From Salticus scenicus (taxonomy: Eukaryota; Arthropoda; Arachnida; Araneae; Salticidae), in NCBI GenBank assembly GCA_963930645.1, contig OZ005648.1, positions 152,774,535 through 152,838,534 of the forward strand: DNA of 64,000 nucleotides. The letters are read 5' to 3'. Under the pieces are notes generated by a model, which was given only the letters and a program-made list of their open reading frames with translations, had not been told where the DNA came from and ran no database searches. Position numbers and translations under genes: made by a program. Within the stretch, counting starts at the first letter, position 1; each line of letters opens with the position of its first letter. Below, one piece after another: positions 35,652-46,758 of this stretch.

Positions 35652-37648
35652 TGAATTCGGCCAACGCATCAAAACGTTTATTGTATATATAGTCAAAGTT
35701 ATTATCCTAACTAGCTTTGACTTATCTTGCAATGATGTGATAAAAACACTATTAAATCACTAACATTAAATCACTTACTGTGATTTAATGTGCAAGTAAT
35801 AATATTCGAGTAGCTTTTGAATATATCAAAATAGCGAGATGAAATTCTTCAGTATTTACATTGTCCTATAAATTATTTATAAAAAAATAATAAAATAGGT
35901 TAATTTATGGACAGCTAATTAGTTAAAATAATATAATTAATAATGTAATTTCGTTAACAATGGCTTAGTCGCAAACAAATACACATTTAGGAATATTTTT
36001 ATCTTTACAATATTGTTATATATTATTTAACATCTTTTTAGATTGTATATTCTGATGTAGTTTTACACTACTTAAAATATCTATACCTACCTGTCTATTT
36101 TTCTATCTGCCTATGTCTCCTTCTCTCTATATATGTATCTCCACATACGAATAGACATACACACACACACATATATATATGTATGTGTGTGCGTACGCGT
36201 ATGTGTGTGTGTTTATTCCCCTATTTACTTTACTTTGCATTAATGTTCATTTGTTAAGTTTTTTCTATTTTAGTTTTTTTCAATTTGACCTTGTTACGCA
36301 CAGTATTCAAATCTTATATATATGTTTCAGCACTGAAGTCGTCAAAGAATTAATACTGTATTAACATAACTATTAATTAGTTAATCTGTACAGACTTTCT
36401 TTAATTTATTATTAATTAAGATGCCTCATTCAATTCATTATATAAAAGAATTGGAAAAAACACACAAGACGAAGGTATACTTCAGAGAATTCAAATTTTA
36501 ATGTATCAGACACAATCTTAATTAATACATTTCATCAACTAATTTGTTTGACAAAGAGTGTATAAAAAGGTTTTAATTTATCAGTTCTTTTCAAAAGAAA
36601 CTATTATTTTAATTTAGTTAAAGGGACATAACAACTATTTCAAAATTCCATTTCCTAATTCTTTTGTTTTTAGTAAATTAAAGCGCTTAACAGCTATTCC
36701 TATTAATTCGTAAAACTTCAAAACAGATTTTAATTCTACAGAAGGTAGGCAACACTTAAATGAAATTTATAATTACCTTAGGAGACGAAATTACTTCTAA
36801 AAGACAATTTAAAACTGTTTTAACTGAGTAATGGTATACATTAATTCCGCTAATCATTTTGCATTCAGATTTTGTGAAACCTTAATTAGTGCTTGTAATT
36901 TTAAATGTGTTTTTGAGCCACTAAATAAAAATTTCAGCTCATCTTTCTCTAATTAAATATTTTATCATCTACTTTTAATAGCCAAAAACATTCGACATGA
37001 CAATACGCTCCGAAAGTATAATTTGCTGGTTTAATTGGCCATGATCGTTCATTTGCTGGATGAGAAACTTAATTCTATTAATTAGAGAATATTGTTTCCG
37101 GTGTAAAAAAATTTTTTTTTTTTTTTTCGTGACTGGTACTTAATTTTCTATATCGCATTTTTAAATACAGAGATTATTTTCACTTGAAAAATAGAGATGT
37201 GATACATTTTTTAAAATGCAATGAATTTTTGAGTGTTTTAATGCGTCTGATGAGATAAATTTTAAATATGACTGCTTTTTTGTTTTATTTTTCATGGTTT
37301 GTTTTCAATATGGGCTTGGTTTTATACTAATATCATTCAGTTGTCACGTAATTCGTTTTTTAGAAACAATTTTCAAAATTTGTTTCAATATAATTTTAGA
37401 GAGTTTTAATTAACTTTGTTTATATATAACTGCAGTTTTTCTTTTAATTCAAAGTACACTTTTGGAATGAAATAATAGGTTTTTTTTTAATAAAACATGC
37501 CTACATCCAAGAACTAAAATTAATTTTTATTTTATCTTATAAAGTAACTTAAATATAATCAAGTAGATGTAATTTAGATGAATATTGGTTTATTATTAAC
37601 GTACTAATTATTATAATTTAATGATCCGTGAAATGCTATTATTATTTT
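35652..37648. other. AT-rich stretch
   Basis: No gene recognised apart from the alternating tract listed separately. Poly-T at 37112-37127. Confidence 0.5.
36155..36212. repeat. 58-bp strictly alternating purine-pyrimidine tract
   Basis: AC repeats pass into AT repeats, then GT/GC repeats (ending GCGTACGCGT and GT repeats) without a break in alternation. Such tracts can adopt Z-DNA or cruciform forms. A function is not implied. Confidence 0.85.
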
Positions 37649-38720
37649 TACTTTCTCTTATCCATAAAGTGCAGAAAGTATTGTTTTGGGTCAAATTTTC
37701 GAAATTGAGTCTTTGATATATTTACACATTTTGAGGTCCCTGAATCCAAAATCATGTTTTTCGCGGTTGTTCTGTATGTGTATCTGTTATCAGCATATCT
37801 TAAAAACAAATTATAGCAGAAAGTCGAAACATGGTATTCTAAATGTGTATCATATAATAATGCTACACCAATATTTTCGTTGAGATGAAGCAAATGGTTC
37901 TTGTACAAGGACATTCAAGAGAATTCAAATACATTATGCCTATGGGGAAATTGCTAGTAAGTACAGTGTAACATCTATAGGCTGATTTGAACAAAATGGA
38001 AACAACAAAATTTATAACTTGTATAAAAACATGTTTTATAAACATTGTTATACAGAATTTTTTCTTCATTCATTTTCAGGGCTACCCAAAGTATTTGGAT
38101 ACTGTGGCTATACTTGAAAATTGCTGGAATTGTAATTTCTTTTGTGCTTGATGTTTTTCAAATAAAACTAAATTTAAGTACACAATATTATTTATAGTCA
38201 ATATTGATTATAGACAATATACAGGGCTACCCAAAGTTAAGCTAAATGTTCTTTTCTATTGAATGTAACTGATGGAAGTGTTTTGTTATATTTTATTATG
38301 TCGACGAACACTGCTCAGGAAACAAAGTTAATTTTTCATACGCACACTGTAAACAAAGCAAATTTTCAATTCTTAAACCTGTTTTTTTTTTTTTTTTTCC
38401 CATAAAATTATGTTTTGAAGTGCCTTGATTACGATCGATCTCTATGTATATCTGTTATCCGCATAACTTAAAAACAAATAGCTGCAGGAAATTGAAATTT
38501 CGTCTTTTGAAGTCCGTATTAAGTTGCCACCTAAGTTTAAAGGCAAATTATTAAAAGCTTCGATTTTTTTTTAAATAATTGTAGGTAGTGTAATTGAACG
38601 GGGGTTTGAGGGAGGCCGTAGCCCCCCTCTAACGCAGAATTACATGTCAAATAGAACTGTTTTTAAACCTATCTTAAATTATTTTTAAAGTACATTGAAC
38701 ATCCTTATCTTACGCTGAAC
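37649..38720 (+). mobile_element. Helentron/DINE-1-like element, copy C (3' end missing)
   Basis: The 5' end ACTTTCTCTTATCC (37650-37663) and following 330 bp align with copy B (GGGTCAAATTTTCGAAA, CATGGTATTCTAAATGTGTA, AGAGAATTC.AATACATTA). The hairpin is partly decayed. The G-run/GTAGCCCCCCTC block at 38590-38625 matches 16803-16832. The expected 3' sub-TIR and stem-loop were not found; the sequence passes into the remnant at 38740-39299. A block like the 7.4-kb dispersed repeat (GGCTACCCAAAGTATT) lies at 38079. Confidence 0.6.
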
Positions 38721-38739
38721 TTCCTTATCTTATCCTTAT

Positions 38740-39299
38740 CTTCTATTACTTTTTATCTTGCATGCTCTGCGAACATTGAGCATCTGCACGATACTTAGCT
38801 TGTATGCGTACATCAGCTTCTTCTCTGTGTGCAGCTTCCCTTTCAGTATAATCCTGTTACCTGCTCTTCACTTTCTTCTTGTCTTCTAGCCGCTGTCCGC
38901 TGGTCATCTGCTCGATACGTGACATGTTGCTATTTGCTGGTTTTTTTTTTTTTTTTTTTTTTTTTTTCACTGCTAATAGTTTGGCTTACAGCATCTTCCA
39001 GATACAAAGCTTATTATGTTTTTTAGGTTATGCTTTGCTTCTATCCGCCATGCGTTGAGCATATGACCAGTACCTATCTAGTCGTTACTGTCCACTTTTT
39101 TCTCATCTTCTACAGCAGCTCTCTTTCCTACACTTAGCAGGGCGTCTCGGATTTGATCGTACTGAATTTCTTCTTGAATTAATCTAACCTGTGGTTGTTG
39201 AATAATTTCTTGTTATAGTTCTTTTTCTAATTTTCTTTGTGTTGGAAATCTTTTTGGAACAGAAGCCTTTACATCACAAAGACACATTTTTGGAGGCAT
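38740..39299 (-). pseudogene. Degraded charged N-terminal coding remnant, possibly of a Helitron/Helentron Rep-helicase protein
   Basis: From an ATG at 39299 the minus strand reads MPPKMCLCDVKASVPKRF and continues with a basic/acidic stretch (QRKLEKEL, then a stop where CAA has become TAA, then EIIQQPQVRLIQEEIQYDQI). Further in, after a frame change, EREAAHREEADVRIQAKYRA and DQRQRLEDKKK-like pieces appear. R/E/Q-rich repeats after an MPPK start are common at the N-terminus of Helitron proteins. No Rep or helicase motif is visible, so the call is tentative. A poly-T tract (38941-38967) splits it. Confidence 0.4.
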
Positions 39300-39678
39300 C
39301 AAATTTTCTATTTATGTATAGATACTAAACATAAGAGTAAAGTTAGTTATTCAAATCATAGCTGAGTTTTAGTATCAAAACTATTTAAACGTTAACATTG
39401 AAAGGAAAATTAATGGGATTAAAAGAAAGCAGTAAAAATGAATCACTGTATGTGCTATCTCAATAAAATCCTAACTATAACAATTTTTATTTATTTATTT
39501 ATTTTATTTTACTTTTTTAACCTTGACATAAAAAAAACCCTTACACGTAAATAATAAAATTAATAATAATAATAATAATAATAAACTTTATTTATTTTAT
39601 TTTTTACGTGTAACAATTAAATTTATTTTCTTTTGTGTCTGAATAAAAAAAGGAATGTGTAATTTATTTATTTATTTA
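39300..39678. other. AT-rich spacer with AAT and TTTA microsatellites
   Basis: An AAT run lies at 39562-39583 and TTTA runs at 39487-39505 and 39663-39680. Nothing else recognised. Confidence 0.5.
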
Positions 39679-41102
39679 TTAGCAGACTTTTCCCGCTCCG
39701 CTGGTCACTATATTTAAGTAAATTCTCAAAATTCCATATCACTATTATTAAAATATCAAAAAATCAAAAAAGAAAAAAGAAAAAGAAAAAAAAAAAAAAA
39801 AAAAAAAAAACCCCGCTAATAAGCTAGAAGTTTCGCGAAATCCCATTTAAGCGTGTAATGTGTACACTTATTCAATATCTCACACCAAATTTCCCCATTC
39901 TAGGATAATTTTAGGCAAATCTAGGCTTGAAAAATAGTTTTTCCCCCGACCGAAGTACTATTAAAGTGCATCTAAATCCATTTATAGTGCGTGCTGCATG
40001 CACATAACGAACTGATACATAAAAAAATCGCCTTTTTGTGATGATTTGGAGCAAAATAATGCTTGAAAACGTGTTTTTGTCCTCGCTCGTAAAGGTGGGA
40101 AGAAGGGGAGGAGGGAGAATTCTGCAAAATGTCTTTACTACATATTGGATACGTATAATTGACCCACACATCAAAAATTCACTTTTGTAAGATAATTTGG
40201 TGTAGATTAAAAATTGAAAATGTGTTTTTTGCCCCCATCCTTTCTACAGGCTGGAAGGGGATAAATAGAAAGCTGTTTTTCAAAACCCCTTTGTGGTGTT
40301 CGTATTGAGTATGCTTAACTAATCGACGCATCAAAAAATCGCTTTCCTGAGATAATTTGGAGCGTAGTTACTCTTGAAAACGTGTCTCACTTCCTTGCCT
40401 TAAAGGGGGGGGGGGGGGGGAATTTCTCAAATTCCTTTGTAGTGCATGTTGGGTACACATCACCAGCCCACAAAAGGGAGGTGTGTGTCTTGAATTTGTT
40501 CCCTCGTAACGTCTCTACATCCCCAAATCGAAAATTACAAAGAACCAAAAATGGTGTTTTTGGAAATGTTCTAAAGAAAACACGTGGCTACTTTCAACAG
40601 CTTTGCACAATTTTTGTGAAGTTCTACTCAAACATCCGGAATTGGCGAAATTTCCCCCGAAAATCGATTTTCCCCGTACTCCCCAACTAAAAATCGGAAA
40701 TTCCTAATTCACATTTTTTTCTTTTCTTTTTCTTTTTTTTTTCTTTTTTTTTTTTTTTGTACTTAAGTCTAGTCTCCCCATGTGCAATTTTTTCATCGTG
40801 AAAACATTTAGAGCCGAGTTATGCTAACGAACGTGTTTTTGCTACCTGCCCCAGTAGGGAGGCGGGGAAGAAATTCTCAAAAGTTGATAGGTATAATTTT
40901 TAGTTAGGTACAGACCTAAATTCCTGCCAAGTGTCGTTGAATTCCGTCCAGTTGTTTTGACCTGGGCAAAAATAGCGTTACAGACATACAGACACAACAT
41001 CCCCACAGGCACACACACACACACACAGAATAATTTTTGAAGTAACTTTTGTCTTTGATAAGAAATTTTTTGATCCTGAGAAATTTACAGACAAAAGTCT
41101 GA
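39679..41102 (-). mobile_element. Non-autonomous Helitron (minus strand)
   Basis: Read on the minus strand it starts TCAGACTTTTGTCTG (from 41102), identical to the start at 9023, and ends CAGCGGAGCGGGAAAAGTCTGCTAA at 39679, a CTRR end before a T. A GT microsatellite (41010-41028) follows the start as in the other copy. GTCCAGTTGTTTTGACC-like and CCAAGTGTCGTTGAATTCCG blocks correspond to the GAACGGCTGGACGGAATTC blocks. Length is 1424 bp, and no replication protein is encoded. A poly-A tract (39788-39810) lies near the 3' end. Confidence 0.8.
39902..40420. repeat. Minisatellite of about 140-160 bp units inside the Helitron
   Basis: GATAATTTGG-like words occur at 39902, 40040, 40191 and 40351, each followed by a CTTGAAAACGTGTTTTT-like word, a G/C-rich run and TTTGTAGTGC.T.TTG. 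Spacing is 138, 151 and 160 bp. A run of 18 G lies at 40406-40423. Confidence 0.7.
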
Positions 41103-41760
41103 TTTTATTAATATACATTTATTTTTAACACCAATTTATTTTTCTTATTTTAATAATTTTAAAGTTAAAATTGGTTTTATTCTTAAATGTATTTTGAACC
41201 AATTATCCTGTTTAACTAAATACAGCATTAGCTAGATTTTTTCTGATTAGTAAGTGTACGAATTTTCATAACGATTCATTGAATTGTGTAGCTTTCTACA
41301 GAGAACTAAAATTCCGGACTTATGCAACACCAAACTTTCAGCTTTATACATACAGATATAGAAATAAGTATCATAAATAAAATTTATTTAAGTTTATATA
41401 ACATGGTGGCTTTTTTTTTTTTTTTTTTTTTTTTTAAGAAAGAAAGAAAGAATGGAAGAATGAAAAGAAAAGAAAGAATAAGAAATTATATGAAACTAGT
41501 CGATCTCAGTCCAAATAGCACTCGATATTTACATGTGCATTTCCTAATTTACTTCAATAAATTATATTCTTGTTACAGCGTCTATACCGTGCCTACAACC
41601 GTCAAAAATTATAACTATTTTCTTTACCAATGAACAAATAAGTACATAATACTTTACGAGAATAACTTTATTGCAAGCAGCGTTCAATTCTACGATTTCC
41701 TTTAATTCTTATGAAATTTAAAAATATCTAGACTTACTTATGGGGCACTCGGTATATATA
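41103..41760. other. AT-rich spacer with poly-T/GAAA tract
   Basis: Poly-T (41411-41435) is followed by AAAG-rich sequence. An open frame at 41322-41633 runs through it and is not considered a gene. Confidence 0.5.
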
Positions 41761-43454
41761 CACTAAGCGACAAAAAAAAAAAAAAAAAAAAAAAAAAGCC
41801 GCACTTGGATATTTTCCTATTCGCCTTCTACAACCGCCAATTTTATCGTTTAAAAAGCAAATTTTCAAGCAGATTTTATTATGTTGTCCTCCACATACAC
41901 TTTAGCTTTGAGTCCAGTGTTAAAAACAAAATGCAATTGTCAGAAAAATTGTAATTTTAGAAATTATTTAAAAAATTGTAAGAATAAGGCAGTTAAAGAT
42001 GCCACAAAAAGTATTAATTTTTGAAGAAAAATCAAAAATATTTTAATACGTGAGATGGCAAAATAATTAAATGCTAACGGAATATCGGTAAAAGGGTTTT
42101 TAGCAAGATATAAAATTTTTTAGCCGTTTAAACTGGAAATTTGGTTTTAGGCGGCCACGTTGCTCATCCAAGCGAGATGACCGTAAGTTAAAAAGCCATT
42201 GCTTATAAAATCAGTTTTTATTACATTTAGAACATAAAAGAGTTTCAGAAAAAGTGCTTAGCAGCATAATTTCTTTAACTACAGTACAGCAACTATTACA
42301 CAAAGTAGGTTTAAATGACAGATTTTTTTTTTTAATTCCACGCTTAGTGAAGAGAATTAGGAAAGCAAGACCTCAGATGGCTAAAAAAATTTAAAAAATG
42401 ATTGGTTAATTATTAGGCTGAACTGGTTCTCTCTGATGAGTCAAGTTTAACTTATTTCGAGCTAAAGAAAACAAGCAGATCTGGCAACGAAAATATGACT
42501 GAAAATCGCAGTTTTAAAACAGTGACACATTCTCCGCACATTATGGTACGGAGGTGCATATCTTTTAAAACAAGCGGGCAAATTTTTATGCTCAAGAGAT
42601 CAATTTACTCGAAATAAAACGCAATCTTCATAAAAGTGGTGCCTGACCGATTATTTTGGAGATATCTTGGACATTTCCGCAAAAAGCATTTCAAGATGAT
42701 GATGCACCTTACACACGGCGTCTGTGGTAAGTTTATTCACCTCAAATTGTCAAAGTTTCCTATACATTCCCGTGAGAACCTATAATTCTGTAAGTAATCA
42801 TATCTTTTTTTTTTTTTTACTTTCAGTTAAATCCCACAAAAGATATAGTAGAATTTCTTCTTTACCAGACATGGAAATAGTCCTAATCGGGATCCGCTCG
42901 AAAGTGTTTCGTCTGTAAAAAGGCGGGGTAGAGTGGAGAGGATTAGGAATTTGCAGCCTATATTTCTGCCAGAACTAGAAAAAAAATATTTGTGATATTT
43001 GGCACACTAAAATTTCTGAGATTTATATTAAAACACTGTATAAAACTATGAAATTGTGCATTAAAGCAGTAATTCCTTATAAAGGAGGAAATAACCCAAT
43101 GCAGAATACATATTTTTAATAAAAAATTGCTTAGACCTAACAAATAAATGATTTTATTTCATATATTAAACTATAACTTGTTTATTTCATAGAATAAATC
43201 ATAATAGAATACAAAGTGTATGGTTATTACATTATGTTCAAAAAGAACATTTTATGCAGATTTTTAAAAAGTACTTCGTAGAGTGCAATAAAGAGAATTA
43301 TTAAATCGAAAATGTAAATAGGTATCATTTTAACCCTTTGGTATTATGCAAACAAGACAGTTTTATTTGTTTGAAACATTAATTTTAAATTTATTACAAA
43401 TAAAAAAGGTATAAGTCATTTTTTCTGCAGTGCGGCTTTTTTTGTATCTTAGTG
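41761..43454 (+). mobile_element. Full-length Tc1-like transposon, degenerate
   Basis: The left end CACTAAGCGACAAAAAAA...GCCGCACT and the reverse-complemented right end CACTAAGATACAAAAAAAGC(CGCACT) are terminal inverted repeats. TA flanks both sides (41759-41760 and 43455-43456). A length of 1694 bp is normal for Tc1-like elements. The left TIR contains a poly-A expansion (41772-41797) that the right end does not have. The interior codes for a broken transposase in the same orientation. Confidence 0.88.
42015..42960 (+). pseudogene. Tc1-like DDE transposase, many stops and frameshifts
   Basis: Pieces in the expected order: RCSSKRDDRKLK (linker), LLHKVGLNDRF and KRIRKARPQMAKK (before the catalytic domain), VLSDESSLTYF (first catalytic Asp), FKTVTHSPHIMVRRCISF (usual form VKHP.S.MVWG), FQDDDAPYTRRLW (second Asp, usual QQDNAP.H), and SPNRDPLESVSSVKRRGR (usual SPDLNPIE..W..LKRR, third acidic residue). 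Frames change several times. Between the second and third motifs there is an extra segment of about 100 bp beginning GTAAGT (42727) and ending in a T-run plus TTTCAG (42826), which may be an intron or an insertion. Confidence 0.85.
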
Positions 43455-43456
43455 TA

Positions 43457-44775
43457 CATATTTGTACACATTTATATGTATCAGAAAAAAACTGAATATT
43501 AATTTATATGATTAATTATATACTTATTTTCAACGTAAATGCATTTGAATCAGACACTGTATTCTTCATAAAAGCTAAGGGAAATCATCGTTATGAGCAT
43601 GAAAAATTGTAAAAAACTGTATACTTTTTGTGCTACTAGCACAAAAAAAAAAAAAAAATCAGAAAAAGTTTACGGCTTTCTCCAAACAAAATATCTTCTT
43701 TCCAACTACAAAATGTAACAGCAAGGCTTCACTTTTATTCTTATATTTTGTAGTTCCGTCTTACATTTTATTGTGTCGTCTTTGCTAGCTCCACATTTTT
43801 ATTTATAAGGCGAAAGTGTCAAAAGTGTGACTGATGCATAAAATTGTTTGAAAAAATAATTTATTCTGGAGACCTTGAAGTAAATAAGATGTGTTGATTC
43901 TTTAGTAGATCCATATTCTGGCCTTAAAACTTTTGAAACATTACTCTTTTAAAATTTTTCCGATTAAATTCTAATTGAACCAAGATGTCATTTATACATT
44001 CCCAATATATCATATTTAAAGAAAATATTGTAATCACCTAAAATACAACAATGAGATTTTCGTGTATTTCTACGTTTTGAGGTCACCGAATTCATTTTTA
44101 CTATTTTTACGATGATATATGTATGTCCATGTGTATGTTTCTGCATTTGTCTAAGTAAACACATTAAACTTTGTTTAAAAAAAAAAAAAAAAAAAACACG
44201 AATGTGAAAATCTGCGACGTGTCGACGATGATTGAACGGGTAAAACAGCATGGATGTGGTTTGTAAAAAACAATTTCAGCCAATTAACGAAAGAAACCGT
44301 ACTGTTCTTCTCAGTGTGCTACTGCTAAGACGTTCAATCAGACTTTCATTGATATCAGCGTTGGCATTGAAACCGCGAAGCAGAGCTTCGTGACGTACGC
44401 GCAAATGAAAAAAATCATGGCTTTCACACTGGAAACGTTGTGTTTACGTTTTGTGTTCTTAAAAACTAGGGCTAAAATCTCTCAGAGCATTATTTGGCTG
44501 GGCTAAAAATTGTTAGGTATGTTGTAGGTCATTGTCACAGAAAATCATAATTCTTATCAGAGAGTAATTACAGTTCTGTTACGTGGACACAAAGAAGAAT
44601 GCCGATAAATTGAAATTACATGATGCACACTATCGTTTAAACTCAACATTCGATTAAGATAAAGTATGATAGGCATGTCACAGGTTGTCATCGATAGAGC
44701 TATACAGATTTACATAAATGTAATATTTTTTATTTTTTATTTTTTATAGAGATAAAAAGTATAATTATTATTGCC
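43457..44775. other. AT-rich stretch with a weak Helentron-like fragment
   Basis: TTTCTACGTTTTGAGGTCACCGAA at about 44067 followed by ATGTATGTCCATGTGTATG resembles the block after the 5' hairpin in copies B-D, but no hairpin or 3' end was found. No gene recognised elsewhere. Confidence 0.4.
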
Positions 44776-45012
44776 CACCAGCGGCCGAGCGGTTCTGCGC
44801 TCAAAGCTGATAGACATGAGGTGCCGCTTTCGATCCCAGGTCACGTTCATCGGCCTAGCCGTTCGAAGTTTTCAATGGTTTTCTTCGAAACTTGCGTAAA
44901 TACGGGCAAGGAGGCCTTAGAAAGACCCCACAAAAGTCACTCTTCCTCAGGAATAGGACCCTAATGCAGTCAATCGGCCTTAATCCCCAAGGCCCAATTT
45001 ATATTTGGTGGT
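44776..45012 (+). mobile_element. Second tRNA-derived SINE family
   Basis: CGGCCGAGCGGTTCTGCGCT (44782-44801) is an A-box region of Leu/Ser-type tRNA and GCTTTCGATCCC (44826-44837) a B box, with a long variable arm between. A non-tRNA body (GGTCACGTTCATCGGCC... CCCCAAGGCCCAATTTATA) follows to about 45012. It is unlike the SINEs at 27.5 and 35.3 kb. Target duplications were not identified. Confidence 0.65.
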
Positions 45013-45072
45013 TTATAGATACAAATTATTTGACTTATTAATGTTAAATTGATTAAAGTTGGAAAACTGATA

Positions 45073-45751
45073 TAGGGGAGACCCGTGTACCTAGGGCCGG
45101 TTTTTTTCAATGCTCAAAAACGGAGCCCTTGATCTGTATAAAATTATCAAACTGATATGTACATATCTTTAGTACTAATTACTTCCAATTGGGATTAATA
45201 TAAATACCTAAAATAATAAATTCCGACAAATAGAAGGTTTTTTAAAAAACTTCTCTCGTGGCCCTAGGTACAACAACCTCATTGTACCTAGGGCCAGACC
45301 TCATTGAACCTAGGGCCATTCTCTCAAATTTAGATTTCACTTTATAATGAATAGAAAATAAGCATATAAACATGTATTTTATAAAAGGAACAATATCAAG
45401 TAATATATTTATTTATTATATAATAATTATCATGTTGTTGCCTTAATTTGAAACACGACATTTTTCTTTTTTTTTTTTTTTTTTTTTTTTCTTTGGGATA
45501 TTCTAACAGAATGTTTTTTTTTTTCCCTTCAGTTTCTTTTTTTTTTTCTGGAGTGTCTCTTGGATTTCTAGACCTCTCTGATTTTTGGTTACATCTTTTC
45601 TTTGATGTGGGAGGTTTTGCTTACGTTCGTACCTCTTAAAGCATGACACACGAAAAGATGTTAGATGTTGAAGGTTTCGAAATTTCAACAGGACACGAAA
45701 CAGAGACATCCAGTTCTATCATTGTTGGTTCACTTTCTTCCTGGAAAATCT

Positions 45752-45795
<44 letters not shown>

Positions 45796-46756
45796 TGGAG
45801 GGATCTTGTCTTTCAGTCACATTTGAACTTAAATATTCATCCTCAGTGAATGTGTTTTGATTCTTTGGCCATATGCCGGATACACGAAAGCCTGATAGAA
45901 TGTTTACAGGAGTAAAGACTCACGGATAGAACTTGCCAACATTTTCAGCAACGTGATATATAGTGATTAGTTTACCAGGGTTTGCCAGCATCCAATTACT
46001 ATAGGCTGTACTGTGTTTCTTAACACTTTCGCGACCGCTGACGTAGATTCACGTCATTTGAAAATACGAAACTCCACCAGTGGATGTTTCTTTTGCAATT
46101 TGTATGTTATTTGTTTCTAAAAAATATACACAATATTCATATTTGTACAATCAGTATACTGTGGATGCAAATACTTTGATTAGAAAGGGTATGATTATAA
46201 TGCATATCCATTTGTATTATAAATGTGAATACGAAAAATTTTTTTTTGAAAAATTGTAACTTAGGGGAAAAACGTCCACAGGCGCACCTTACTATCAAAA
46301 AGACAAAAACATGCGGTCGCGAAAGTGTTAAAGGGTCCAAACACCCTGGCCCTAGGTACAAGGTAGCGATGTGGGCCTAGGTACAAGTTTTGGTAACTTC
46401 ATTCAAAATGCCTTCCACTAAAAAATCCACATGCAGAGAGGACTAATTAAATATCTCATTTATTACTCAATATAACAAGCAAAATTATACACTAGAAATG
46501 AAAGAAAAATATTTGATTTGCCTTTGTAAAATAGCAAAAGAGATGAGCTGCAAAATTTTACTTCAAACCATGCAAATTCGTTTTCTACCTGTAACTTGTA
46601 CAAACTTTCTCCTCAAAAGTTACAAAGTAGTTGTAAAAGTAGCAATTGGTGTTGTTACTCGCCCAAGTGAGTAATAAAACTTAAAATTAAATATTATTCA
46701 AATAAAGTGGGGTAGCCCTAGGTGCATGATGACCCTAGGTACACGGGTCTCCCCTA
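45073..46756. mobile_element. TIR transposon of unknown superfamily with repeated CCTAGG motifs
   Basis: The terminal inverted repeats begin TAGGGGAGACCCGTGTACCT and match over about 25 bp on both ends. Flanks are TA (45071-45072, 46757-46758), or TATA if the TIR starts GGGGAGACC. At least eight copies of GTACCTAGGGCC or its complement lie near the ends (45088, 45260, 45284, 45303, 46350, 46372, 46712, 46731). No transposase was recognised; T-rich frames in the middle are not convincing. A piggyBac MITE is nested inside. Confidence 0.78.
46024..46327. mobile_element. piggyBac-type MITE with TTAA duplication, nested
   Basis: TTAA flanks both ends (46020-46023, 46328-46331). The termini CACTTTCGCGACCGC form a perfect 15-bp inverted repeat. 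The element is 304 bp and non-coding. Confidence 0.92.
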
Positions 46757-46758
46757 TA

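Noticed and set aside
45448..45849. Open frames rich in Phe
   Set aside because: They follow poly-T tracts inside the unclassified transposon; no transposase motif is visible.
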